Assembly: GCF_050434145.1 (NCBI RefSeq)
Contig: NZ_JBNPVX010000023.1
Span: 1 to 43,775 of the forward strand
DNA: 43,775 nt
Source of the DNA: JAISST01 sp050434145
GTDB lineage: Bacteria; Fusobacteriota; Fusobacteriia; Fusobacteriales; Fusobacteriaceae
Direction of reading: 5' to 3'
Shown: piece by piece, positions 1-9,073 of the stretch
Numbering within the stretch: position 1 is the first letter of the stretch
Layout: each line of letters begins with the position of its first letter
Program-made: the position numbers and the translations under genes
Notes under the pieces: model-generated
What the model saw: only the letters and a program-made list of their open reading frames with translations
Told to the model about the DNA's origin: nothing
Database searches by the model: none

Positions 1-1745
1 TCTAAGGTTGTTCCTTTGAAAGTCAATCTTTCTTGACTGTATATTTCCCCTAATATATTTGTTACATTTTCTGTCAAGACTGTTAGGGCTTTAGTCGATA
101 CTATTAGTCCTTCTTCATTAATTAAAGTGGTTCCACCTAAGTTCTCCAATCCACCTATGATTTCACCTTTGGTATTATCCAAAGTATCTGTTGTTAATAC
201 AAGTGAACCATTAGATACTACTACGCCTTCCTCATTTACCAATGTATCTGTGTTCGCTTCCAATGAATCTATTCCTATTATCTCACCTTTTGTATTGTCT
301 ATTTTGTCTGCAACATCTATAGTAACTTGAGTCCCTGTAATCTCTCCTTCTCTATTATCTAGATTATTTCCTGTTATTTGGATTTTATCCCCTAATAAAA
401 TACCTGAAATATTTAAGATTTCTTTCACTGCAACAGTCATATCCCCTACTGTTTTTATCTTTCCATCTGTGTTATCCAAGGTATTTCCTGCTATATTTAT
501 TCCTTCATATATTTCTTTTTCTTCTTCTGTTATACCTTCTGTGTCATCTACTAATTCTGTAGTGTCTTCATCCTCATTTTTTACATTAGTTGCTAATTCA
601 GTACTTTCATCTGATTCTTTCTTCTCTGAAGCCTCTTTATTTTCTGCCAAATCTGTTTCTTTTGATTCTTCTTCTGCATCTGCTGCTTCCTTTGAGATTC
701 CATTGGCCAAAATATATCCTGATTTATTTATTATATCTGTTACTTCCATAGTTATTCCACCTGCTGTGTGGATTAACCCTTCTGTATTATCTAAGGTTGT
801 TCCTTTGAAAGTCAATCTTTCTTGACTGTATATTTCCCCTAATATATTTATTACATTTTCTGTCAAAACTGTTAGGGCTTTAGTCGACACTATCAATCCT
901 TCTTCATTTACTAAAGTAGTTCCACCTAAGTTCTCCAATCCACCTATGATTTCGCCTTTTGTATTATCCAAAGTATCTGTTGTTAATACAAGTGAACCAT
1001 TAGATACTACTACGCCTTCCTCATTTACCAATGTATCTGTGTTCGCTTCCAATGAATCTATTCCTATTATCTCACCTTTTGTATTGTCTATTTTGCTAGC
1101 CATTTCTATACTAACTTCACTACCTGTAATGTTTCCTTCTGCATTATTTAGGTTGTTTCCAGCTATCTCTATTTTATCCCCTAATAAAATACCTGAAATA
1201 TTTAGGATTTCTTTCACTGCAACAGTCATATCCCCTACTGTTTTGATCTTTCCATCTGTGTTATCCAAGGTATTTCCTGCTATATTTATTCCTTCATATA
1301 TTTCTTTTTCTTCTTCTGTTATATCTTCTGTGTTATCTACTAACTCTGTAGTGTCTTCATCCTCATTTTCTACATTAGTTGCTAATTCAGTACTTTCATC
1401 TGAATCCTCTTTATTTTCTGCCAAATCTGTTTCTTTTGATTCTTCTTCTGCATCTGCTGCTTCTTTTGAGATTCCATTAGCCAAAATATATCCTGATTTA
1501 TTGATAATATCTGTTACTTCCATAGTTATTCCACCTGCTGTATGGATTAACCCTTCTTCATTATCCAAGGCTGTTCCTTTGAAAGTCAATCTTTCTTGAC
1601 TGTATATTTCTCCCAATATATTTGTTACATTTTCCGTCAAGACTGTTAGGGCTTTAGTTGATACTATCAATCCTTCTTCATTTACTAAAGTGGTTCCACC
1701 TAAGTTCTCCAATCCACCTATGATTTCACCTTTGGTATTGTCCAA
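1..1745 (-). repeat. Large in-frame tandem repeats in the haemagglutinin gene (789-bp and 774-bp units)
   Basis: The stretch beginning at position 1 recurs at 790 and again at 1564, with nearly identical bases over most of each unit. The first spacing is 789 bp (263 codons) and the second 774 bp (258 codons). The main difference is a 15-bp deletion inside an acidic linker. The third copy matches until about 1745 and then diverges. The repeat phase keeps the frame, and the left-most copy continues outside the window, so the total copy number is unknown. Confidence 0.85.
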
Positions 1746-3497
1746 GAAATTTGTCACTATTTCCAATCTTCCATCTGTATAAATACTTCCTTCAAGGTTT
1801 TCCAATCTATTTGCCAATATACTCAAGCTATTTTTCCCATAGATAAGCCCTTTGATATTAGATACTGTGCTACTTTGACCAATGCTGATATCTTCACCAA
1901 CTAAACTTCCTTCTATATTCCCAACATCTCTACTTTTGATAGTTAAGCCCTTATTAGCTATAACATCTCCTTCTTTATTACTAAAACTATTTCCTGTAAT
2001 ATAGATATTTTCAGCTACCATTGTTCCTTCTGTATTATTTATCATATCAACAGCAAAATTCATATCATTGTTAGATATGATTGTTCCTGTATTTTCCAAT
2101 ATTTTACCTACATAGTCAATATTATTCTCTATGAAAATATTTCCCTTAGTATTATATATTTCATTAAGAGTGATTTTGATACTTTCACTCTGAATATTTC
2201 CACTATTTACTAACTTATTTCCAGCAAATACAATTGTATCACTATAGATATCCCCTTGATTGTCTGTGTCAATACTTGCTATTTCAACCTTTTCATCAGC
2301 GAAAATACTTCCTGTATTGATTAATTTCTCTGAATTTAGTCTACTTATACCAAAAGTTTGTATTTCCCCAGAATTTTCTATTTGTTTTCCAGTTACTTCC
2401 AATGCTGCAATGCCTCTTGCTTCATTCAAATATCCAGTAACCAATGTAGCATCCAATATTACAGAATCCCCACCAAATATTCCTTTCTCCCCAGCAAAGA
2501 CTTCATTTTTTACTATCACTTGCTGTTTAGCTTTGTATCTCACTCTTTTCTTGGCTTGTACTTTTCCTGATGTGATGATTTTTCCGCCTGATGTAATATT
2601 TACATCATCCAAACTCACCAAATCACCTTTTAGGTTTACACCTGCTCCCTTATCATTACTAATTATGTCTATCTTACCTGCATACATAGAACCTACTGCT
2701 TTACCATCTATTGCTACACCTTGATAAGTTTGATTTTTACTAGTTACTGTTTTAGTTTTGTATTTATATACTTGACCTCCTGCCGATATCAAAAGTTGAG
2801 TATTTTCCTCTCCTTTGATAATCCCATCAACATTTATTGTCTTTCCTATCATATCCAAGAAGTTTACTCTTGTAGCATCCAAACCTTTGCTTCCTATTGC
2901 TATATGCCCTCTTTCCACATCAATTGAATCCAATTCCCCATCTTTCATATGAAGAGCACCAGTAGTCAGAGTAGCTCTACCCACATTAATGAATCCACCA
3001 CCATTTACTGCTATACCATTTCTATTAGCAATGACTACGTCAGCTTTCTTACCAGCTACCTCAATATATCCATTTATATTAGTCTTATTTTTTCCTGTAA
3101 CATCATTTATGATTAATCCTGCTTCGACACCACCATCAAGATTTCTATTTCTAGCTACTAATCCTGCAATCTCAGTGTCCACAACAATATATATGTTGTT
3201 ATTCAAAACCAAGCCTTTTTCGTCCACTTGGAACTCTTCATAGATATTATACGATACGCCTTTTTCATTTGGACAGGCTATATCTACCTGAGGAACACTA
3301 GATGCCGTCTGACGAGCACGTGTGCCAATTGATATAGGATCTGGAACAATGCCATTGGCTGCTACCAATTGAAAATTAAACAAAAAAAGCAAAAGTGCTG
3401 CTACAATCTTTTGAGGAATTTTGCAGGCTCTCGCTTTTATCTTGTTGGTTATTCTTAAAAATTTTTCTTTCTTACTTTTTGATTTTAATTTTCTCAT
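1..3497 (-). CDS. Filamentous haemagglutinin / TpsA-family exoprotein, N-terminal part (3' end outside window)
   Basis: The frame is open from an ATG at 3497, preceded by a GGGAGGA ribosome binding site, to the left edge: 1165 codons with no stop found. Residues 1 to about 47 form a long basic signal peptide with hydrophobic core IVAALLLFLFNFQLVAA. The following 250 or so residues match the haemagglutination-activity (TPS) domain that a TpsB outer-membrane partner recognises. They include ADVVIANRNGIAVNGGGFIN and then GRATLTTG, equivalent to the NPNG-type motif of FHA, ShlA and HecA. The rest is beta-helix-type repeats rich in 'NTGxI', 'NxEGxI' and 'LDNTxGxI'. From about residue 580 come long tandem units with acidic inserts. 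The protein should be exported and then displayed or released as an adhesin. No TpsB gene is visible here. A contact-dependent-inhibition (CdiA) role cannot be judged because the C-terminus is missing. Confidence 0.88.
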   Translation of the reverse strand, partial: MRKLKSKSKKEKFLRITNKIKARACKIPQKIVAALLLFLFNFQLVAANGIVPDPISIGTRARQTASSVPQVDIACPNEKGVSYNIYEEFQVDEKGLVLNNNIYIVVDTEIAGLVARNRNLDGGVEAGLIINDVTGKNKTNINGYIEVAGKKADVVIANRNGIAVNGGGFINVGRATLTTGALHMKDGELDSIDVERGHIAIGSKGLDATRVNFLDMIGKTINVDGIIKGEENTQLLISAGGQVYKYKTKTVTSKNQTYQGVAIDGKAVGSMYAGKIDIISNDKGAGVNLKGDLVSLDDVNITSGGKIITSGKVQAKKRVRYKAKQQVIVKNEVFAGEKGIFGGDSVILDATLVTGYLNEARGIAALEVTGKQIENSGEIQTFGISRLNSEKLINTGSIFADEKVEIASIDTDNQGDIYSDTIVFAGNKLVNSGNIQSESIKITLNEIYNTKGNIFIENNIDYVGKILENTGTIISNNDMNFAVDMINNTEGTMVAENIYITGNSFSNKEGDVIANKGLTIKSRDVGNIEGSLVGEDISIGQSSTVSNIKGLIYGKNSLSILANRLENLEGSIYTDGRLEIVTNFLDNTKGEIIGGLENLGGTTLVNEEGLIVSTKALTVLTENVTNILGEIYSQERLTFKGTALDNEEGLIHTAGGITMEVTDIINKSGYILANGISKEAADAEEESKETDLAENKEDSDESTELATNVENEDEDTTELVDNTEDITEEEKEIYEGINIAGNTLDNTDGKIKTVGDMTVAVKEILNISGILLGDKIEIAGNNLNNAEGNITGSEVSIEMASKIDNTKGEIIGIDSLEANTDTLVNEEGVVVSNGSLVLTTDTLDNTKGEIIGGLENLGGTTLVNEEGLIVSTKALTVLTENVINILGEIYSQERLTFKGTTLDNTEGLIHTAGGITMEVTDIINKSGYILANGISKEAADAEEESKETDLAENKEASEKKESDESTELATNVKNEDEDTTELVDDTEGITEEEKEIYEGINIAGNTLDNTDGKIKTVGDMTVAVKEILNISGILLGDKIQITGNNLDNREGEITGTQVTIDVADKIDNTKGEIIGIDSLEANTDTLVNEEGVVVSNGSLVLTTDTLDNTKGEIIGGLENLGGTTLINEEGLIVSTKALTVLTENVTNILGEIYSQERLTFKGTTL

Positions 3498-3601
3498 AAA
3501 ATTCCTCCCAATGAATTTAAATTTTCATAGTTAAGTACAAATTTAATTTTTATTTATAATATTTGGATTTTACACCATATTATTTAAAAATTTATGCAAC
3601 T

Positions 3602-3799
3602 CTACTTTTTATTTCGCAAATTAAATAAGATATAACCTGCAATGCTTTCAGAAGTTTTTTCCACTGCTTGCGACTTGCCACTTTGGGCACCAACATAATA
3701 TTAACTCATATCTCTTGCATTCATTTTGCTAACTGGATAACACTCCCATACCCTAAAAGATTTCTTTAGACTGCAACTGCTTAAATTTAGTTTTTTCAA
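3602..3799 (-). pseudogene. Possible gene remnant or conserved leader island
   Basis: On the minus strand a frame runs from about 3799 to a TAG at 3602-3604 and is interrupted only by a TAA at 3701-3703. It reads SFRVWECYPVSKMNARDMS, stop, then YYVGAQSGKSQAVEKTSES followed by IAGYILFNLRNKK. W, C, G and A are frequent, unlike the surrounding AT-rich spacer, so this looks either like a decayed coding sequence or a structured leader. It shares CTAAAAGATTT and nearby bases with the island at 42011-42053. No family is recognised. Confidence 0.3.
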
Positions 3800-4033
3800 T
3801 CAATCATACTTTAAATACAAATTCACGAATTGTGTCATCAACTTCTTTTATTTTTTATTTATTTGTTACAATTCATAATAACACAAATTTTAACAAAAAT
3901 CTATATACTTTCTGAATTTCTTATTTTATTTATTGTTATTTATGCTATATAATTAATTGCATAATCTTCCTTACCTTTATTTCATCTTTCTAATCTTTTT
4001 TGTGAATTTTTTTTATTCAAACATGTCATGATT

Positions 4034-4071
4034 CTAAAAAAAAATTAAAGAACAATTTAGAACTCTAAATT
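4034..4071 (-). terminator. Weak rho-independent terminator candidate after the AEC permease gene
   Basis: AATTTAG at 4054-4060 and CTAAATT at 4065-4071 form a 7-bp stem with a 4-base loop. On the minus strand it is followed by GTTCTTTAATTTTTTTTT. The stem is AT-rich and lies about 100 bp past the stop, so it is only a candidate. Confidence 0.4.
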
Positions 4072-4173
4072 ATCCCTTAATAAATTCTATCTTTATCATT
4101 TATAAGAAAATCAAAATGAAATTGTTATGATATAAAATAGTTAAATATTTTATTTTCCTTTTACAATATTTGA

Positions 4174-5118
4174 TTATATAAGATTAAAGTTCTTTAAAAA
4201 AATTATCCATAAAAATGTAGTTATAAAACTTACAGCTGATGTCGTTACTACAATTTCTCCTGCCAAATCTCCATCTGCCCCCATTTCTTTTGCCATATTA
4301 AAGGAAGAAACTGCTGTAGGTGTTCCCAATACACCAAATATTCCTATTAGTGCTTCATTTCTGAATCCTATCTTTATTGCCAATATCATAAAAATTATTG
4401 GTAAAATAATTAACCTCGCAATATTCACTGATAATAAATATTTCATATTATTCAAAAGATTATCAAACTTTAGAGTCCCTCCTAGAATAATAAAAGATAA
4501 TGGAGTTGCTATGGAAGATAATGATTCTATTGGTTTTATAATGGCTAATGGCAATCTTATTCCCGTAATTACAAATGGACATGCAAGTAATGCAGCTAGT
4601 ACTAAAGGATTCTTGATTATACCTTTTACAATCTTTGAATGATTTATTTTTCCACCACGATACACTTCCAACATAATTACAGCTATTATATTAAATATAG
4701 GTACCATAACTGCAGCAAGCAATGAAGTTACTCCAGCACTGCCATTGTATAAAGCTTGTGTTATTGCTATTCCAAATAAAATTAAATTTGTCCTAAATAT
4801 TCCTTGGATCATTACTGGGAATTTTCTTGGATCTGTTGTAATTTTTTTAAAAATTATGAATCCACCTATTATCTCTAATACTACACAAATGACTACAAAG
4901 GAGATTAACTTAAAATTTTCTTTTTTTAGTATGGTATCCAAGTTAAATTTGTATATATTTACAAACAACATAGAAGAAATAAATACTCTAAAAGCTATTT
5001 TATTCATCACAGTCAAAGCATGATCATCAATCATTTTTATTAGTTTTAATATATACCCCACCGAAATTAGTGCCACCATTGGAAATACCACATTAAGTGA
5101 TAGAGTTATGCTATTCAT
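4174..5118 (-). CDS. AEC (auxin efflux carrier) family transporter
   Basis: This is a 314-residue, very hydrophobic protein with about ten predicted membrane helices, the usual size for the AEC family of permeases for small organic acids and related solutes. It starts MNSITLSLNVVFPMVALISV and has the family's central break (an RGGK-type loop) between two five-helix halves. It also has the C-terminal segment GTPTAVSSFNMAKEMGAD, typical of AEC members ('P.a.s...A...g.d..'). An AAGG ribosome binding site lies 9 bases before the ATG. It follows the M20 amidohydrolase gene by 126 bp, so a role in moving that enzyme's substrate or product is plausible. The substrate itself cannot be told from sequence. 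Confidence 0.86.
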   Translation of the reverse strand: MNSITLSLNVVFPMVALISVGYILKLIKMIDDHALTVMNKIAFRVFISSMLFVNIYKFNLDTILKKENFKLISFVVICVVLEIIGGFIIFKKITTDPRKFPVMIQGIFRTNLILFGIAITQALYNGSAGVTSLLAAVMVPIFNIIAVIMLEVYRGGKINHSKIVKGIIKNPLVLAALLACPFVITGIRLPLAIIKPIESLSSIATPLSFIILGGTLKFDNLLNNMKYLLSVNIARLIILPIIFMILAIKIGFRNEALIGIFGVLGTPTAVSSFNMAKEMGADGDLAGEIVVTTSAVSFITTFLWIIFLKNFNLI

Positions 5119-5244
5119 TTTATTACCTTCTTTTGCTTTTATATTTAATCTTCTATATTTTAATCTTCTATTATTATTTTATTATACTCTCTTCATATAT
5201 TGAAATAGATATACTACTATCAGAGTAGCCGTAACTTTAATGTT

Positions 5245-6642
5245 TTATAGGTCTATGGGATCTTTTCCATATTTGATTGGTGATTTATATTCTTCTTTTG
5301 TTTCTTCAAAATTCTTCATTATTATTTCAAATAAACTCTTATTACCAAAAATGTCTATTGCTGTCTGTCCTAATACTTCTCCAGCGAATCTCATGCCCTT
5401 TAATGCCATACTACTTTTTCCTTGAGCTACCATTTGCCATGAATGAGCAGCTGTTCCTATGGCATAACATGCTGTTCCTATCTGTCCTGTAGGAATATTT
5501 TTACTTACATCCCCTACATCTGTTGATCCTGATAATAATCTAGTCCTCGTAGAATCATAGGGTAATGTTCCCATAAATATAGGATTACTTATCATCATCT
5601 CTTTCAAGGATTTCCACGAATCACCTGCTACTTCTTCCATCCAACCAAAACTAGAAGCTAATTCTTCATTATTAAGTGTATCTTTAAATTTTTGTGCATA
5701 TTCTAATTCTTCTGATGTGTATTGGATCTTATCTAGTTTTTTCATATTTTTATACAATACTTTTTCTATTTCTTTATTTCCAATATACTCACTTACTCCT
5801 TTATCAAACAACAGCTTTACTCTTGTACCTGTCATAAGTGCAGCACCTCTGGCTATATTGCATATTCTTTCAAATATTTCATCTACTTGTGCTATTTTAG
5901 GTGCTCTTATCAAATATAGTACCTCAGCTTCTGGTTGGACTACATTGGGAGAAACTCCGCCAGTATTTGTGATAGCATAGTGAAATCTCGCTTCTTGAAT
6001 TACATGCTCTCTCAAATAATTTGTTCCTACATTCATAAGTTCTACTGCATCCAATGCACTTCTTCCCAAATGTGGACTTGAACCTGCATGAGAGCTTTTT
6101 CCTTCAAATCTAAATGTAGCTTGGTAGTTAGCAAGTGTTGTCTCTGAAAAAAGTCCATTATATGCAAATGGATGCCAAGTGAGTGCTAAATCTGCATTTT
6201 TAAACTCACCTTTCACTGCCATTATTGTCTTTCCAGAGCCACCTTCCTCTGCTGGACATCCATAATATACAATGGTTCCTTCCAATTTATTATCTTCCAA
6301 ATACTTTTTTGCTATTTCGGCTCCATATAGCGCTCCAGCACCTAAAAGGTGATGCCCACATCCATGTCCACTATTTTCTTGTTCACCTTTTTCCTTTAAT
6401 GGAATATCTGCCTTTTGCGATAATCCAGCCAACGCATCATATTCACCTAAAAATGCTATAATAGGGTGTCCACTTCCATAAGTTGCTTTAAAGGCTGTTG
6501 GTAATCCACATATTCCCATCTCAACTTCAAAACCCTTTTCTTTCGCATAATCTGCCAATTCTCCTGCGGATTTCACTTCCTGAAATCTTATTTCTGCATA
6601 CTCCCATATGTTCTTTGCTACATCTTCAATACTTTTACTCAT
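5245..6642 (-). CDS. M20 family amidohydrolase, AbgB-like
   Basis: This 465-residue protein resembles the M20D amidohydrolases, closest in style to AbgB, the larger subunit-type enzyme of p-aminobenzoyl-glutamate hydrolysis, and to related amidases. Metal-site segments are visible: FLGEYDAL at residues 64-71, SGHGCGHHLLGAGAL around 91-105 and GCPAEEGGSGK at 128-138. The dimerisation-domain segment GKSSHAGSSPHLGRSALDA and the late STDVGDVS and AAHS motifs are also present. There is no signal peptide, so it should act in the cytoplasm and release an amino acid from an N-acyl or aminobenzoyl conjugate, or cleave a short peptide. The start at 6642 has AGGAGG 7 bases upstream. It carries the same upstream motif as the peptide importer operon and is followed by the AEC permease. 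The exact substrate is unknown. Confidence 0.87.
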   Translation of the reverse strand: MSKSIEDVAKNIWEYAEIRFQEVKSAGELADYAKEKGFEVEMGICGLPTAFKATYGSGHPIIAFLGEYDALAGLSQKADIPLKEKGEQENSGHGCGHHLLGAGALYGAEIAKKYLEDNKLEGTIVYYGCPAEEGGSGKTIMAVKGEFKNADLALTWHPFAYNGLFSETTLANYQATFRFEGKSSHAGSSPHLGRSALDAVELMNVGTNYLREHVIQEARFHYAITNTGGVSPNVVQPEAEVLYLIRAPKIAQVDEIFERICNIARGAALMTGTRVKLLFDKGVSEYIGNKEIEKVLYKNMKKLDKIQYTSEELEYAQKFKDTLNNEELASSFGWMEEVAGDSWKSLKEMMISNPIFMGTLPYDSTRTRLLSGSTDVGDVSKNIPTGQIGTACYAIGTAAHSWQMVAQGKSSMALKGMRFAGEVLGQTAIDIFGNKSLFEIIMKNFEETKEEYKSPIKYGKDPIDL

Positions 6643-7052
6643 TAACCATCCTCCTGTGAAATAAAAATTTTAAGTTGTTACAAAACTATTTTTTGCATTA
6701 TCAATTTAAGCTTTTATTTGTATATTAATTCTTCTTCTACTCCCTACTCACTTCGCTTGGACTGGCCTGGGGTAGAATCCTGCACTGATTTTGGTACTTC
6801 CTTCCAAACCTTAAATGAAATTATTTATATCAACTTTTATAAGGTGCACATGTATGACTTTTTATAATTAATATATTCTCTAAAAATTCTCTTGTATAAA
6901 ATAAAAATATAATATAAAAATTATTATATTATTTCCCCTAACTTTAGTATACACTACCAAAATTTAAAGTCAATATTTTTTAAATTTTATATTATATTTT
7001 AACTGTTTCTATTATCAAAATGTGTAATTAACTATCAAGGCAGATGACTATC
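6643..7052. other. Intergenic region between the importer operon and the amidohydrolase gene
   Basis: These 410 bp hold the shared 25-bp motif at 6668-6692 and a GC-richer island at about 6735-6815. That island resembles part of the autotransporter leader at 42011-42053. The rest, 6816-7052, is AT-rich without recognisable genes. I see no strong terminator directly after the last ATPase gene. Confidence 0.6.
6668..6692 (-). promoter_or_regulatory. Motif shared with the peptide importer operon, amidohydrolase copy
   Basis: On the plus strand it reads TTTTAAGTTGTTA, three variable bases (CAA), then AACTATTTT. The copy before the binding-protein gene matches 22 of 25 bases. It begins exactly 26 bases before the start codon in both cases and contains an AGTT-N7-AACT dyad. 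An A/T-rich segment just upstream (GATAAT on the minus strand) could be a -10 box, which would place the motif at or just after the transcription start. It may be an operator or a leader site. Confidence 0.55.
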
Positions 7053-8030
7053 TTAAAAATCTACATCTGTAACTTCTAGATTTTCTGCAAAATGGCATGC
7101 ATAAAAGTGGCCTTTTCCTGTATCAACTAATTTTGGATATATTTCTCTACACTTGTCTTTATGATAAATACATCTTTTATAAAATCTACAGCCAGCACCA
7201 GGATTAATAGGAGATGTAATTTCTCCAGTAAGCTTTATTCTTTCCATTTTATTTTTTACACTGGCAACAGGAATCGCAGATAATAGTGCCTTTGTATATG
7301 GATGAATAGGATTCTTGAATAACTCATTTGCTGGAGCTTTCTCAACCAATTGTCCCAAATACATCACTGCTATATCATCAGAAAAATGCTTAACAACTGA
7401 TAGATCATGAGTGATAAACATATATGTTAATTTAAATTTATCTTGTAAATCTTGCATCAAATTTAATACTTGAGCTTGGATACTTACATCTAATGCTGAT
7501 ACTGGTTCATCACATACAATAAACTTTGGATTTAATGCTAATGCTCTTGCAATGCCTATCCTTTGCCGTCTTCCACCATCTAATTCATGTGGATATGTAT
7601 TAACAAGTCTTTGACCCAAACCAACAGTCTCCATTAATTCCATTACTTTATTGTCCAATTCCTTTTTACTTTGGCATTTTTCATGAATTAGCAATGGCTC
7701 ACCAATGATTTCACTCACTGTCATTCTTGGATTTAGTGATGCAAAAGGATCTTGAAATATAATTTGCATTTCTTCTCGCAATTTTATCATTTCTGCTTTA
7801 GAATATTTTCTTATATTTTTTCCTTCAAATAATATTTCTCCATCTGTTGCTTCCAACAATCTCAGTATTACCCTTCCTGTAGTTGATTTACCACAACCTG
7901 ATTCTCCAACAACTCCCAAAGTTTTTCCTTCTTCTATTTTGAAATTAACATCATCTACAGCATGCAGTAATCCTTTAGGTGTTGAAAAATATTTTTTCAA
8001 TCCTTTTACTTCTAAAAGAACTTTAGACAT
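7053..8030 (-). CDS. Peptide ABC transporter ATP-binding protein (DppF/OppF family)
   Basis: This 325-residue cytoplasmic ATPase is the second motor subunit of the importer. Walker A is GESGCGKST at residues 42-50, the Q-loop region is IIFQDPFASLNPRMT, and Walker B is FIVCDEPVSALD, followed by the H-loop ITHDLSVV. The signature is LDGGRRQR instead of LSGGQ, a variant I know from other members of this subfamily. The C-terminal oligopeptide-transporter extension has the cysteine cluster CRFYKRCIYHKDKC and a further C near the end, the possible iron-sulfur motif of Dpp/Opp ATPases. The start ATG overlaps the stop of the preceding ATPase gene by one base (TAATG), which suggests translational coupling. 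Confidence 0.93.
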   Translation of the reverse strand: MSKVLLEVKGLKKYFSTPKGLLHAVDDVNFKIEEGKTLGVVGESGCGKSTTGRVILRLLEATDGEILFEGKNIRKYSKAEMIKLREEMQIIFQDPFASLNPRMTVSEIIGEPLLIHEKCQSKKELDNKVMELMETVGLGQRLVNTYPHELDGGRRQRIGIARALALNPKFIVCDEPVSALDVSIQAQVLNLMQDLQDKFKLTYMFITHDLSVVKHFSDDIAVMYLGQLVEKAPANELFKNPIHPYTKALLSAIPVASVKNKMERIKLTGEITSPINPGAGCRFYKRCIYHKDKCREIYPKLVDTGKGHFYACHFAENLEVTDVDF

Positions 8031-9052
8031 TATCTCAATCCTCCCTCTACCTTAATTTTACCACTTGCTATAAAACATTTTACTTTATGATCATTTTTCA
8101 AAGATACTGTGGTTGGAATTTCTTTTTTACATATGTCTTGCACATGTGGACATCTAGGATGAAACTTACATCCTGTAGGTAAATTGGTAGGATCTGGCAT
8201 CAAGCCTTGAATAGGCTTTAATCTCTTTTCATTGCTTTCCAAATTTGGAATAGAATTAAAAAGCCCAGCAGTATAAGGATGTTGAGTATTTTCATATACA
8301 TCATATAATGTTCCTGATTCAATTATTTCACCAGCATACATTATTGCTACTTTATCGCATACTTGTGCTACTACACCTAAATCATGTGTGATTAGTATCA
8401 TTGAAGTATTAAATTTACTTTTTAGATCATTCATAAGTTCCAATACTTGTGCTTGAATAGTAACATCTAATGCTGTGGTAGGTTCATCTGCTATCAATAA
8501 CTTTGGATTACATGCTAGTGCAATGGCAATAACAACTCTTTGTTTCATACCACCTGAAAATTGATGAGGAAACTCATTTATTCTTGCACTTGGTATCCCT
8601 ACCAACTCTAACATTTCTTTAGCCTTTTCCATAGACTGCACTTTTGATAATTTTTCATGTATACCAATTACTTCAGCAATCTGCTCTCCTACAGTCATTA
8701 CAGGATTGAGAGAAGTCATCGGATCTTGAAATATCATTGAAATTTTGTTACCTCTTATACTTCTCATTTGTTCTTCTGATATTTTTAAAATATCAATTTC
8801 TTCAAAAAATATTTCACCATTTTTTATTTTTCCTGGTGGATTTGGAACTAATCTCATTATACCTAATGCTGTAGTAGTCTTTCCTGCACCTGTTTCTCCA
8901 ACCAGACCTAATGTTTCTCCTTCTTTTAATTGTATATCAAGATTATTAACAGCATAAACTTTTTCATCATCTGTAATATATTCTATTGTAAGATTTTTTA
9001 TATCAAGTAAATTCTTTTCTATTTTTTTCTCTATATTAATTCTATTTACCAT
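8030..9052 (-). CDS. Peptide ABC transporter ATP-binding protein (DppD/OppD family)
   Basis: This 340-residue ATPase is partner to the DppF-like subunit. Walker A GETGAGKTT sits at residues 52-60. It also has the Q-loop region MIFQDPMTSLNPVMT, the signature FSGGMKQR, Walker B LLIADEPTTALD and the switch histidine ITHDLGVV. The C-terminal domain carries CKFHPRCPHVQDIC and a later cysteine, as in DppD/OppD. It lies 21 bases after the second permease gene and overlaps the next ATPase gene by one base, inside one operon. Confidence 0.94.
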   Translation of the reverse strand: MVNRINIEKKIEKNLLDIKNLTIEYITDDEKVYAVNNLDIQLKEGETLGLVGETGAGKTTTALGIMRLVPNPPGKIKNGEIFFEEIDILKISEEQMRSIRGNKISMIFQDPMTSLNPVMTVGEQIAEVIGIHEKLSKVQSMEKAKEMLELVGIPSARINEFPHQFSGGMKQRVVIAIALACNPKLLIADEPTTALDVTIQAQVLELMNDLKSKFNTSMILITHDLGVVAQVCDKVAIMYAGEIIESGTLYDVYENTQHPYTAGLFNSIPNLESNEKRLKPIQGLMPDPTNLPTGCKFHPRCPHVQDICKKEIPTTVSLKNDHKVKCFIASGKIKVEGGLR

Positions 9053-9073
9053 AATATTCTCCTAAATTCTTTA

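Larger units (their letters stand above)
3498..4173. other. Intergenic region upstream of the haemagglutinin gene
   Basis: These 676 bp lie between the haemagglutinin start and the end of the AEC permease gene. The part next to the haemagglutinin is AT-rich leader with a good ribosome binding site. About 3602-3799 is clearly richer in G+C and reads on the minus strand as a gene-like frame broken by one stop (see separate entry). 3840-4050 is AT-rich and holds nothing I recognise. A weak hairpin at 4054-4071 may end the permease transcript. Confidence 0.6.

Noticed and set aside
946..1599. Plus-strand open frame of 217 codons
   Set aside because: It is the complement of the haemagglutinin gene. 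It is serine/phenylalanine-rich as expected for an antisense reading of acidic and N-rich codons, and it has no ribosome binding site.
3661..3700. tRNA gene suspected from a GC-richer patch with GGTGCCC and CAAGTCGCAAG
   Set aside because: No acceptor stem, no TTC-type T-loop and no anticodon arm could be built on either strand.
7568..7590. Signature LDGGRRQR instead of LSGGQ in the DppF-like ATPase, as a sign of a dead ATPase
   Set aside because: Walker A, Walker B, Q-loop and H-loop are intact, and this form of the signature is known to me from many members of the same peptide-transporter subfamily.
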